Of a stretch of 64,000 nt of DNA, positions 16,738 through 25,227 are shown one piece after another; position 1 is the first letter of the stretch, and every line of letters starts with the position of its first letter. The notes beneath the pieces were generated by a model. It saw only the letters and a program-made list of their open reading frames with translations. It was not told the origin of the DNA and ran no database searches. The stretch is taken from positions 1-64,000 of the forward strand of contig SFDP01000014.1 of NCBI GenBank assembly GCA_004558185.1, in the 5' to 3' direction. The stretch comes from Lachnospiraceae bacterium (GTDB taxonomy: Bacteria; Bacillota; Clostridia; Lachnospirales; Lachnospiraceae). The position numbers and the translations under genes are program-made.

Positions 16738-18066
16738 TCATTTTCCCATGTGCCGGCTTTCTTCATCGTAAACCACCTTGCCCCGACAAATGGTCTTTTT
16801 CACTTTCCCCAGCATCGTCTTCCCCAAAAAGGGAGAATTTTGGGATTTTGAAACAAAACCTTCTGCCCTCCATAACTCATTGGGGTCAAAGATAACCAGA
16901 TCTGCCGGACCGCCTTCCTTTATATAGCCTGCATCTAAGTCATAAAGCCGGGCAGGTGCATAGCTCATCCGTATCATCAGATCCATTAACGGCAATCCTG
17001 CTTTTTCTACCAGTTCTCCTATCCCCAGCGACAGCGCCGTTTCCAGTCCGAGAATTCCGCTGGGTGCCTTGGTCAGCTCTCTGGCCTTATCCTCTGCGCT
17101 GTGAGGCGCATGATCGGTGGCAATTAAATCCAGGGTACCATCCTTGATCCCCTGAATAATCGCCAAGCGATCTTCCTCCTCTCTTAATGGTGGATTCATT
17201 TTTGCCATGGTTCCCTGACGAATTAAGGCCTCCTGCGTCAGTGTAAAGTGATGGGGAGTTGCCTCTCCATGAAGCCTATCCCCTCCCGGCAGAGCCTTTG
17301 CCCTTCGTAAAAGCTCAACCGTTTCCTTACAACTGATGTGCTGCACATTTAGAAGGGCTCCGGTCTTCAGAGCCAGCTTTATATCCCTTTCCACCATGCT
17401 GATTTCTGCTTCTCTGGGAGAGCCCCCTATACCAAAGTGCTCAGATGCCTTCCCCTGATGGATTCCATTATTGGTAATCAGAGAGGGGTCTTCCTCATGC
17501 AGACTTAAGGGAACCTGCAGACGGGCGCTGGCCTCCATAGCTTTTTCCAAAAGCTCCGTATCCATTAACGGCATACCGTCATCGGTAAAGCCTACTGCAC
17601 CTGCCTGTAAAAGAGCTTCGAAATCTACCAGCTCCTTCCCCTGCTGCCCCTTGCTTACACTGGCACAGCTTTCTATCCGAATAGAGGTCTGCTTCCCCTT
17701 TTCCAGCACATAGCGCAAAGTGTCCTCATTATCTACGGTAGGCTTAGTATTGGCCATCAGCACTACCGTAGTAAATCCTCCCTTTGCCGCAGCCAGGGCT
17801 CCGGTGGAAATATCCTCCTTATATTCAAAGCCCGGCTCTCTGAAATGCACATGGACATCTACCAACCCGGGGGCTATATAAAGCCCTTCTCCGTCAATGA
17901 TCTGAAGCTGTTTGATGTCCTCAGTTGAAAAGAAGGATAGATTTGGTTCTCCTTCTTCCGCTTTCCAATTGATTTTCAGTATTTTATCAGCTTTGATAAA
18001 AATATCCGCAATTCCCTCATAACCGCTTCCGGGCTCCAGCAGATAACCGTTTTTGATCAGCAGCAT
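16738..18066 (-). CDS. pyrC: Dihydroorotase
   Basis: Closes carbamoyl aspartate to dihydroorotate. The 442-residue protein is of the class I, PyrC/AllB-like amidohydrolase type. The metal site VDVHVHFREPGFEYKEDI (about 70-88), QHISCKETVELL and LIATDHAPHSAEDK (catalytic Asp) are present. GGAGGAGG precedes the ATG. It heads the pyrC-pyrK-pyrD unit. No PyrR attenuator is visible in the short leader. Confidence 0.95.
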   Translation of the reverse strand: MLLIKNGYLLEPGSGYEGIADIFIKADKILKINWKAEEGEPNLSFFSTEDIKQLQIIDGEGLYIAPGLVDVHVHFREPGFEYKEDISTGALAAAKGGFTTVVLMANTKPTVDNEDTLRYVLEKGKQTSIRIESCASVSKGQQGKELVDFEALLQAGAVGFTDDGMPLMDTELLEKAMEASARLQVPLSLHEEDPSLITNNGIHQGKASEHFGIGGSPREAEISMVERDIKLALKTGALLNVQHISCKETVELLRRAKALPGGDRLHGEATPHHFTLTQEALIRQGTMAKMNPPLREEEDRLAIIQGIKDGTLDLIATDHAPHSAEDKARELTKAPSGILGLETALSLGIGELVEKAGLPLMDLMIRMSYAPARLYDLDAGYIKEGGPADLVIFDPNELWRAEGFVSKSQNSPFLGKTMLGKVKKTICRGKVVYDEESRHMGK

Positions 18067-18113
18067 CCCCTTTTCCTCCTCCGTCGTTTCCTGTCAAAAG
18101 TATATCATATCTG

Positions 18114-18542
18114 CTATTGAAAAACTACCGGCAATCCTACTTCTGTAGTTCTGAGCACCAGATAGGGATAAGAGGCCACTTCCTCCTTTTGAGGCTTTTC
18201 CTTGGGACCCAGAAGGCAGGTGTCTACATAAAGTGCATTGTCTGTCGTATAAAACTCCCTTACTACAATAGAATAACCACCGCTTTTCTGCTTTCCGTAT
18301 CCTATGACAATATAGCGATTTCCCTGATCCATATAGGTCAGCTTCATGACTTCACTTTTTTTCCTTTCAATTAGCTGGGCAAGCTGATCTGGAATAAGTT
18401 CTTCACTGATTACCACAAAACTGGCCGGCTTCTTTTCCTTCTGTGGCGGCACAAGGCTGCAGCCCATGACAATTCCCATACATAGTATCGAAAACGCCAG
18501 TGCGAAGCCTCTCTTTCTCTTCTTCCATTCCTCTTCTTTCAC
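18114..18542 (-). CDS. PrcB-like lipoprotein
   Basis: A probable membrane-anchored lipoprotein of 142 residues. The signal GFALAFSILCMGIVMGC ends in a slightly atypical lipobox (VMGC). The C-terminal domain resembles the PrcB C-terminal fold, with a tail of SYPYLVLRTTEVGLPVVF. PrcB proteins partner extracellular proteases, but the partner here is unknown. A GTG at 18542 with GGGGGAG upstream gives a normal signal peptide. An ATG at 18599 would add 19 residues without a good ribosome site. Confidence 0.7.
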   Translation of the reverse strand: MKEEEWKKRKRGFALAFSILCMGIVMGCSLVPPQKEKKPASFVVISEELIPDQLAQLIERKKSEVMKLTYMDQGNRYIVIGYGKQKSGGYSIVVREFYTTDNALYVDTCLLGPKEKPQKEEVASYPYLVLRTTEVGLPVVFQ

Positions 18543-18679
18543 AGTTTCTACTCCCCCTATGGCTCTTAAAAAAATATATTCTCTTTTCTTCTTCCCCATG
18601 CCTTGTTTGAGGAAAGTATTTCCTGTATACTTATTACTTGAGCAATAGAGTTGCCTGAGTAAACTGAAAGGAGATCACT

Positions 18680-19414
18680 ATGATTCGTTTTATCTGTGTA
18701 GCCCTTTTCGTCATCCTGTTTCTTATCTGCAGTATTCCTCTGCTGATTGCAGAATGGTTGATCGGACACTTCAATATGGATTGGAAAAACCGCAGCAGTC
18801 TGGCTATCATCCGCTGGGCCTTCAGTGTATGCCTGCTGATGTCCGGTGTAAAGGTCACTGTCCTCGGTGAGGAAAATATACCCACAGATCAGGCTGTTCT
18901 GTTTGTGGCCAACCATCGCAGCTACTTTGATATCCTGCTGACCTATGTACGAATGAAGCGGCCTACCGGCTTTGTCGCCAAAAAGGAAATGGCCAGGTAT
19001 CCTCTCCTAAGCAACTGGATGGTAAATATCCACTGCTTATTTTTGGACCGCAAAGATATCAAGCAGGGGCTGCAGACGATTCTCACCGGAATTGAAAAAC
19101 TGAAAAATGGTATTTCCATCTTTATTTTTCCTGAGGGTACCCGTAATAAAACTGCCGACACCTTTCTTCCCTTCCACGGCGGCAGCTTTAAACTGGCCGA
19201 AAAATCAGGCTGTCCTATCATCCCCATTGCCATTAACAATGCAGCAGATATTTTTGAGGATCATCTTCCTAAAATCAAAAAAACCCATGTAGTGATGGAA
19301 TTCGGCAGACCTGTCTATCCCAAGGAGCTGGACAAAGAATCAAAGAAAAATCTGGCCAATCTTATTTCCGGACAGATTCAGGAGATGTATAACAAAAATA
19401 AAAACCTGGTTTAA
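18680..19414 (+). CDS. plsC: 1-acyl-sn-glycerol-3-phosphate acyltransferase
   Basis: Adds the second acyl chain in phosphatidic acid synthesis at the inner face of the membrane. At 244 residues it has two hydrophobic N-terminal segments (about 2-25 and 35-58) and the acyltransferase boxes NHRSYFD (HX4D, about 76-82), GFVAKKEM and FPEGTRNK (about 150-157). AAAGGAG precedes the ATG. The stop codon overlaps that of the convergent murF. Confidence 0.93.
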   Translation: MIRFICVALFVILFLICSIPLLIAEWLIGHFNMDWKNRSSLAIIRWAFSVCLLMSGVKVTVLGEENIPTDQAVLFVANHRSYFDILLTYVRMKRPTGFVAKKEMARYPLLSNWMVNIHCLFLDRKDIKQGLQTILTGIEKLKNGISIFIFPEGTRNKTADTFLPFHGGSFKLAEKSGCPIIPIAINNAADIFEDHLPKIKKTHVVMEFGRPVYPKELDKESKKNLANLISGQIQEMYNKNKNLV

Positions 19415-19429
19415 GCCAGGTTTTTTTTC
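19403..19429. terminator. Terminator inside the overlapping 3' ends of plsC and murF
   Basis: AAAACCTGG and CCAGGTTTT pair around the loop TTTAAG, which carries both stop codons. The arms are coding sequence of the two genes, and T runs follow on the plus strand. Confidence 0.8.
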
Positions 19430-20805
19430 AGCCATTCTGCTACTTTTGCAAATTCCATGCCATGAGAAGCCTTAAGCAAAATCGTATCCCCGGGAAGCAG
19501 TGCCTCTTTCAGCAGGGAATACAGCTCCTCTTTTTCTCTTGCATAAACGATTTGGGGAGCTGGTTTGCCGGAGTTTTTGGCCGCTGCTTCCATTGCCCCT
19601 CCATACATAGCCTCAGACAGCTTTCCCACACAAAAAAGTATATCCGTCTTCTCTTCGGCGGCATAAGCCCCTACCTGTCTGTGCATAGCCTCTTCCTCCC
19701 GGCCCAGCTCAAACATATCTCCCAGAACAGCCACCCGTCTGCCTGCCGCCTCCTGCAGCAGATCCAATGCCGCTTTCATGGAAACCGGATTGGCATTATA
19801 GCAATCATCAATTAAGACATAGTCCTTTAGCTCTACCACATGGCTTCTTCCGGCCACCGACTGCACTCCTCGTATTCCCTCTCTGATCTCTTCTTGTGAC
19901 ATACCCAGCGTATGCGCGATTGCTGTGGCTGCCAGTGCGTTCAATACCATATGCTCTCCCGGTAAAGGCACATCAATTTGAGGAATATGTATCCTTCCGT
20001 CTATACTGATCCGGCTGCCCAAAAGTCCCCGGGAAATTTCTTCAGACGGATAATAATCATTAGCCCGATTTCGTCCAAAGGTAACTACCCTGTCTCCATA
20101 TTTTTCCTTTAAAGTAATCAGCTTATCGTCATCACCGTTCACGCAGATAAGCCCCTCCCGATTCCAGAAATCCAGGATTTCCAGCTTGGCCTTCAATACT
20201 CCGTCTCTATCTCCTAAGGCTTCCAGATGGCACTCTCCAATATTGGTAATGACACATATGTCAGGCTTTGCCATTTCACTAAGGCGGCGCATTTCACCAA
20301 ACTGACTGATCCCCATTTCCAGCACTGCAATTTGGTGCTCCTCCTTAATCTGTAAGATGGTAAGAGGCAGCCCCACCTCATTATTAAAATTGCCCTGAGT
20401 TTTCCACAAAGGGAAAGCCTTTGCCAATACCCCTGCAATGAACTCCTTCGTGCTGGTTTTTCCTACACTGCCGGTTATCCCGATTACCTTAATATTCAAC
20501 CGGCTTCGGTAATATCTTGCCACATCCTTTAACGCCTGGAAGCTGTCCTTAACCAGAATACACGGCCCCGGCAAGGGCTTGGGGAGTTCTTCACAAATCA
20601 CAGCCAGTGCCCCCCGGGCAAAAACTTCAGGAATAAAACGATGCCCATCTACCCGTTCTCCCTTTGTCGCAATAAAGACTCCTCCCGGGGATAGAAGCCT
20701 GGAATCCAGCACCACTCCCTGTGCCTCCTCTTTTGTCAGTCCATCCCCTCCGTAAAGCTCACCGCCACAGGCCAGGACAATATTCTCAATGGTCAAATTC
20801 TTCAT
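19411..20805 (-). CDS. murF: UDP-N-acetylmuramoyl-tripeptide--D-alanyl-D-alanine ligase
   Basis: Adds D-Ala-D-Ala to the muropeptide precursor in the cytoplasm. At 464 residues it shows the Mur ligase ATP loop VIGITGSVGKTSTKEF (about 105-120), FNNEVGLPLTIL, the central NIGECHLEALGDRDGVLKAK and the C-terminal DDCYNANPVSMKAAL. Its start overlaps ddl by 4 bp, so D-Ala-D-Ala synthesis and use are coupled. Confidence 0.96.
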   Translation of the reverse strand: MKNLTIENIVLACGGELYGGDGLTKEEAQGVVLDSRLLSPGGVFIATKGERVDGHRFIPEVFARGALAVICEELPKPLPGPCILVKDSFQALKDVARYYRSRLNIKVIGITGSVGKTSTKEFIAGVLAKAFPLWKTQGNFNNEVGLPLTILQIKEEHQIAVLEMGISQFGEMRRLSEMAKPDICVITNIGECHLEALGDRDGVLKAKLEILDFWNREGLICVNGDDDKLITLKEKYGDRVVTFGRNRANDYYPSEEISRGLLGSRISIDGRIHIPQIDVPLPGEHMVLNALAATAIAHTLGMSQEEIREGIRGVQSVAGRSHVVELKDYVLIDDCYNANPVSMKAALDLLQEAAGRRVAVLGDMFELGREEEAMHRQVGAYAAEEKTDILFCVGKLSEAMYGGAMEAAAKNSGKPAPQIVYAREKEELYSLLKEALLPGDTILLKASHGMEFAKVAEWLKKNLA

Positions 20806-21836
20806 GCAGGCTCCTTTTTCAATGCAATTTCCATAATCTTCTCACACAGATCTTCAAAGCTCATTCCCGCCGCCGCTGCCTCCTGCGGCAGCAATGAGGT
20901 GGGGGTCATTCCCGGGAGGGTATTGGCCTCCAGACAAAACATATCCCCCTGTTCATCCATCATGAAATCCATCCGGGCATAGCCCTTAAGCCGCAGCACT
21001 TCAAATACCTTCTGGGCAATCTCCTGCATCTGTCTGCTCTGTTCTTCCGGCAGCCTGGCCGGACAGGTTTCTATCGTGCTGCCTGCCTGATACTTGTTTT
21101 TATAATCATAAAAGCCCTGCAGCGGAGCGATCTCAATAACCGGAAGCGCTTTTCCTTCCAGCACTCCTACTGAAAATTCGCGACCAGAAATATAGGCTTC
21201 AATCACTACCTCCTGATCATAAAAAAACGCCTCTTCTTTTGCCTTCTCATATTCCTCCGGTGTATGGGCAATGGATACTCCCACGCTGGAGCCTCCACAG
21301 CAGGCCTTTACCACACAGGGGAGAGAAACCTGCCCGGAATCCTGCTCTCCCTTTTTTAGTTTTACTCCCGGAGGAGTTGGAATATGATGTGCAGCAAAAA
21401 GCTCCTTGGTAATCCCCTTATCCATACACAGGGCGCTGCTGATATAGTCCGTTCCTGTATAACGAATTCCCAGTAAATCGAAAGCAGCCTGCAGCTTTCC
21501 GTTTTCTCCGTTTTCTCCATGCAAAGCAAGAAAAACCAACTCAGCCTGCCGACAGATATCGATCACATGAGGACCAAAGAAGCTCCTTGTCTCACCCTTT
21601 CGAAGAGCCTTTATTTCAGCAATATCCGGATTTTTTTCTCCGATTTTTCCCACCTGCTCTGCCCAATCAATATTCTCTTCAAAGACACTTTCCCATTCGC
21701 CTTCATAACCCAGATAGACATCCAGAAGCATTGCAGTATGCCCTCTTCTTTTCAGTGCCTGATAAATCATGCGCCCGGAACTTAAGGAGACATCTCTTTC
21801 TGAACTGGTTCCACCTGCTAAAACAACAACCTTCAT
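20802..21836 (-). CDS. ddl: D-alanine--D-alanine ligase
   Basis: Makes D-Ala-D-Ala for cell wall precursors. The 344 residues hold the ATP-grasp domains: VVVLAGGTSSERDVSLSSG, FLALHGENGENGKLQAAFDLLGIRYTG, and metal-binding ARMDFMMDEQGDMFCLEANTLPGMTPTSLLPQ. The region preceding the omega loop (QGFYDYKNKY) has Tyr and Lys, usual for D-Ala rather than D-lactate ligases. The ATG at 21836 has GGAGG 5 nt upstream; a GTG at 21848 would lie before it. Confidence 0.95.
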   Translation of the reverse strand: MKVVVLAGGTSSERDVSLSSGRMIYQALKRRGHTAMLLDVYLGYEGEWESVFEENIDWAEQVGKIGEKNPDIAEIKALRKGETRSFFGPHVIDICRQAELVFLALHGENGENGKLQAAFDLLGIRYTGTDYISSALCMDKGITKELFAAHHIPTPPGVKLKKGEQDSGQVSLPCVVKACCGGSSVGVSIAHTPEEYEKAKEEAFFYDQEVVIEAYISGREFSVGVLEGKALPVIEIAPLQGFYDYKNKYQAGSTIETCPARLPEEQSRQMQEIAQKVFEVLRLKGYARMDFMMDEQGDMFCLEANTLPGMTPTSLLPQEAAAAGMSFEDLCEKIMEIALKKEPA

Positions 21837-21866
21837 TCTTTCCTCCACTCTGAAGCGTTTTCACCT

Positions 21867-23231
21867 CTATTTTGTACTCTGCAAGAGTAAATAGAGCAGG
21901 GCTGCATCACCCTGACTTACGCCCTCCCCGTTTTGCAGATTTCTTTTCCCAAAGCCCTCTGCCAGGCAGACTGCATCCGGGTTTCTTCCCAGAAAATAAT
22001 CCCGATAATTTTTTTGCAGGGTACTGTACTCATGATTAGTAATGATATAATTGACCAGTGCCATGACCGACATATCCTTCAGCATACCTTCCACATCATA
22101 AAAATCCCGTACCCCGGAAACATAATAATTATCCTTGCCGCTGGTCAGAGAAATGGTTTCTGCCTGCTTCATCACTTTATTCATCAGCTGCTTGTTCCAT
22201 TCCATATTGGTACTATATTTGCAGGATAAATAGGCATAGTCTCCAAATAAGGAAAAATCATATCGGGTATAGCTTTTTGCCTCTTCCTTCATCCCCAAAT
22301 ACTGGCCGATGGCCTGAGAATAGCGAGCCCTTCCCGTTTTCTTAAATAGCTGGGTTACCGCAAAGTATCCTGCATCATAGCTCACATTATCCAGGCTGCC
22401 TCTAATACTGGAAAAGGCTCTTTCTGCTGAAAGCTGGGCCTGTGTAGCCGCAGCAATATCCGTAGCCTGAAGATAGTTGGCGTACATGGCCATAACCCCT
22501 GCAAATTCTGCCGTAGCTGCCAGAGAAATGGCTTGAGCTTCTGTTTCCTGCGGTATCACTTCGTATACACTTCCGGTTTTTTCATCCTGAGCCAGGGAAA
22601 GCAGTTCTATTTTCTCCTTAAGTACACGCTGCAGTCTTTCCGGCTCTAAGATCTTCTCCGGATAAAGCTCCAGCGTCAGCAGTATCCCTGCCAACTGATA
22701 ACAAAGGCTGGATGTGTCCCGATTATCCAAGGCAAGCCGATCCAAAAGGCTGACCTCCAGAGAAGCATATGCCCCCTCCTGAATCACAAAAATATCGGAA
22801 TATCCCAGATTTTTTTGATAAAGATAATAACTGCCTTCCTTTTTCAAAGAAGAAAAATCTGCTAAATAGAGAGTCTCTCTTTCTTCTCCCTTCCTGTTTT
22901 CTTTCTGGTAAACACTAATCCTTGCTTCTTTCAATGTTCCGGCAAAAATCGGCTGATTGGTAGCTGCATCATAGACTCCAAAGAAGGTATCCAACCCGTT
23001 GCCCTGTAAAATCGCCACCTTACTCTCTTCGGGAAGATACCCAATCTGATTCACCAGAATATTAGGTGTCTGTTTGGGAGTAGTATAAGAAAAGTCCGGC
23101 GTCAATCCCAGAGTGTCCTGATCACTTTCCTTGGCCATCCCCAGTGAATCCAGCGGACTGCCAAAAGAAAAAGAACACCCGGCCAACATACTGATACACA
23201 AAAGAATTGACAGCCAGACCTTTATACGCAC
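21867..23231 (-). CDS. GH9-like lipoprotein lacking the usual catalytic residues
   Basis: A 454-residue lipoprotein (signal to SMLAGC, Cys about residue 19). An Ig-like N-terminal domain as in GH9 enzymes covers about 55-155 (ILVNQIGYLPEESKVAIL, KKEGSYYLYQKNLGYSDIF). A helical region resembling a (alpha/alpha)6 barrel follows to 450. The late motif FLGRNPDAVCLAEGFGKRNLQ matches the GH9 LG.NP....GFG segment. The DAGD motif and the PHHR motif of active GH9 cellulases are not seen. The role is unknown; binding of cell-wall glycans is possible. It lies upstream of ddl-murF in the same direction. Confidence 0.7.
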   Translation of the reverse strand: MRIKVWLSILLCISMLAGCSFSFGSPLDSLGMAKESDQDTLGLTPDFSYTTPKQTPNILVNQIGYLPEESKVAILQGNGLDTFFGVYDAATNQPIFAGTLKEARISVYQKENRKGEERETLYLADFSSLKKEGSYYLYQKNLGYSDIFVIQEGAYASLEVSLLDRLALDNRDTSSLCYQLAGILLTLELYPEKILEPERLQRVLKEKIELLSLAQDEKTGSVYEVIPQETEAQAISLAATAEFAGVMAMYANYLQATDIAAATQAQLSAERAFSSIRGSLDNVSYDAGYFAVTQLFKKTGRARYSQAIGQYLGMKEEAKSYTRYDFSLFGDYAYLSCKYSTNMEWNKQLMNKVMKQAETISLTSGKDNYYVSGVRDFYDVEGMLKDMSVMALVNYIITNHEYSTLQKNYRDYFLGRNPDAVCLAEGFGKRNLQNGEGVSQGDAALLYLLLQSTK

Positions 23232-23262
23232 ACCTTTTTCCTCCCTTATCTTCTTCTTTCGT

Positions 23263-23291
23263 ATTATACAGAAAAGTAGCTCTTCGGTAAA
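23263..23291 (-). promoter_or_regulatory. Sigma-A promoter of the GH9-like gene
   Basis: On the minus strand TTTACC (23286-23291), a 17-bp spacer and TATAAT (23263-23268), about 30 bp before the start codon. It probably also serves ddl and murF. Confidence 0.55.
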
Positions 23292-23304
23292 GCCCGGCTT
23301 TTAC

Positions 23305-24120
23305 TTATTTTAGTTTTCCCATGGGATCCATCGGTGTTCCATCCTTTGACAATGCAAAATACACGTTGCAGCCTTCTACACTGTAGTATTTTGTAGGTGC
23401 GGCAACATCAGCCAGATAGGCTCCTTTTTCCACCAGATCTCCTTCCTTTACCTGAATATTCGTTAGCTGTCCATATACTACCTGGTAGCCGCTTCCGATA
23501 TCCATGTAGATGGTATTGCCGGTCTCCTCTTCTTTGGCAATTTTACTCACCCTGCCGGTGGCTGCAGCACTGATCTGCTGCCCCTCTGTGGCCTGAATGA
23601 CAATGCCCGGATTGACCTTATATTGCTCCAGACTGGCAAAATATACGGGTTTGTCCATACTATAGTTGATGAGGACATTGCCCACCACAGGCCAGACCAG
23701 AGTTTCCTTTTCTCCAAACTTTAGTTCCTCAGGCTTCTCCTGCTCTTTATCTGCCTTCGATGGCTCCTCCGTTTGACTGCCGTTTTCTTCTCCTGCGGCC
23801 AGCTCCCAGGGAAACAGAGCCTCACTCTCCCCACCTTCCTTTTTTACGATCTCGGGATTTTCCACTTTGCGAGAGCTTACCTGTGCACTGTCCTGAATAT
23901 CAGAATCGGAATGTTCAGCAGAGTCTTTTATGGGAAACTCCGTCTTATTCCCATCCTCCTCTGCTTTTTGAAGTCCCGACAGATCCACTACATAGTCCTG
24001 GTTGGCCTTATTTCTTTCTTTTACATACACACCAGTCATGGTAAGAGCCGTAAGCACAAAAAGACTGGACATCAGCATAATTATTTTTTCTTTTTTCTGA
24101 TTTCTCCTTCTTCGCTTCAT
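23305..24120 (-). CDS. SpoIIQ-like protein with a degenerate M23/LytM domain
   Basis: A 271-residue, single-pass membrane protein (basic start, helix about 15-32), a Glu/Ser-rich linker (to about 145) and a LytM fold (about 150-271). Position next to spoIID and the architecture fit SpoIIQ, the forespore protein that contacts SpoIIIAH during engulfment. The zinc-site motifs are lost: the HxGxDI motif reads NPGIVI, YxHL reads YGQL and HLHF reads NVYF. It should not hydrolyse peptidoglycan. AAGGAGG precedes the ATG. Confidence 0.8.
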   Translation of the reverse strand: MKRRRRNQKKEKIIMLMSSLFVLTALTMTGVYVKERNKANQDYVVDLSGLQKAEEDGNKTEFPIKDSAEHSDSDIQDSAQVSSRKVENPEIVKKEGGESEALFPWELAAGEENGSQTEEPSKADKEQEKPEELKFGEKETLVWPVVGNVLINYSMDKPVYFASLEQYKVNPGIVIQATEGQQISAAATGRVSKIAKEEETGNTIYMDIGSGYQVVYGQLTNIQVKEGDLVEKGAYLADVAAPTKYYSVEGCNVYFALSKDGTPMDPMGKLK

Positions 24121-24141
24121 TGTATCTTCCTCCTTTTTCCT

Positions 24142-24170
24142 TAGTTTTTCCTTTCCTGGTATCTTTATAC
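24142..24170 (-). promoter_or_regulatory. Candidate sigma-F/G promoter of the SpoIIQ-like gene
   Basis: GTATA (24166-24170), 14 bp, then GGAAAAACTA, which fits the sigma-F -10 (GGnrAnAnTw). The spacer is 1-2 bp short of the usual length, so this is tentative. Confidence 0.35.
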
Positions 24171-24199
24171 CCGTTTTTCCAATCTTTAAAACTTTTCAA

Positions 24200-25165
24200 T
24201 TACAACTTTTCAATAGTAATCTCAGAAAAGAAGGTTTCCAACAACTGACGATAGGTTTGTCCCTGTTTGGCCAGCTCATTTGCCTGGTACTGGGAAAATC
24301 CAAAGCCATGTCCCATTCCTCTCGTTTTTATGACGATCGTATCATCCTGCTTTTCCAATGTGAAGCAGGATGAATTTAGTCCCAAAGCATAACGAAACTC
24401 TTCACCCTGTATCTTTTTTCCCCCAATCTCCACCGTTTTTACATAATCTGCCAAATCCCGATGAAGAATGATCTTATCTAAAGTCCATTTTTCCTCTCCT
24501 AATAACCTACTCACCTTTTTTTCAAATTCTCTCCTTGAAAGCTCTGCTCTGCCCAAATATTCTTTTGCCTCGACATCCTGCGGGCAGGGGCAGGAGCATA
24601 CATAGGCCCAACGTTTTGCATGAGCCTGATACTCACCTACTGTTCTGGTCATGCCACTGCTGATTCGAAAAAAGGGCGGAGCTGCAATCTGTCCCTGCCA
24701 TACCAATACCATTCCCTTGGTTTCCTCTAATATTTCCTTAATCAGTGCACAATTTTCCTCATTTGATTCTTTCCAGATTTTCTGGCAGGCAGTGGGTGAA
24801 AGATAGGCTTCTTCCAGCTCATTTCCGGGAATAATATCATATCCCTTCTCTTTTTTGGCCAGACTATAGCACCAGGAGCGCAGCATAATTGCCTGAGCCT
24901 TTAGGGTTTCCCTCTCGTAATCCACAGGGATGGTAGCTGCCATCATACCGGCCAGATACTCTTCCAATGGAATTCGTTCCTTTCCCCATAGCCTGTCCAC
25001 TTCTACCCAGGTATCACTGATATAGTTGGCAGAACGTATTTCTTCCTGACCTCCATCACCCATAAGGCTGCCTAAATAGGGAAGAAGAAGAAAAAAAAGA
25101 AGAGTGAACAGGATCAGTCTTCCTGCCGCTCTCCTTCTTTCTTTCCGGGGCCTTACTCTTTTCAT
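24200..25165 (-). CDS. spoIID: Stage II sporulation protein D (lytic transglycosylase)
   Basis: A mother-cell peptidoglycan hydrolase that drives engulfment with SpoIIM/SpoIIP. The 321-residue protein has one N-terminal membrane helix (about 15-33) and the SpoIID domain: EEYLAGMMAATIPVDYERETLKAQAIMLRSW (with the catalytic Glu of the family), SSGMTRTV, the Cys-containing YVCSCPCPQD and the terminal GMGHGFGFSQYQANELAKQG. The ATG at 25165 (AAAGG upstream) is favoured over a GTG at 25174. It is directly followed by the SpoIIQ-like gene. Confidence 0.92.
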   Translation of the reverse strand: MKRVRPRKERRRAAGRLILFTLLFFLLLPYLGSLMGDGGQEEIRSANYISDTWVEVDRLWGKERIPLEEYLAGMMAATIPVDYERETLKAQAIMLRSWCYSLAKKEKGYDIIPGNELEEAYLSPTACQKIWKESNEENCALIKEILEETKGMVLVWQGQIAAPPFFRISSGMTRTVGEYQAHAKRWAYVCSCPCPQDVEAKEYLGRAELSRREFEKKVSRLLGEEKWTLDKIILHRDLADYVKTVEIGGKKIQGEEFRYALGLNSSCFTLEKQDDTIVIKTRGMGHGFGFSQYQANELAKQGQTYRQLLETFFSEITIEKL

Positions 25166-25189
25166 CAGGGTCACCTTCCTTTCTTCTTA

Positions 25190-25217
25190 AGTCTATGTTC
25201 CCTGAAAAAAAATATGC
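25190..25217 (-). promoter_or_regulatory. Sigma-E promoter of spoIID
   Basis: GCATATT (25211-25217), a 13-bp spacer and CATAGACT (25190-25197), close to the sigma-E consensus with CATACAnT. Mother-cell expression is expected of spoIID. Confidence 0.65.
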
Positions 25218-25227
25218 CCTGTTAATT

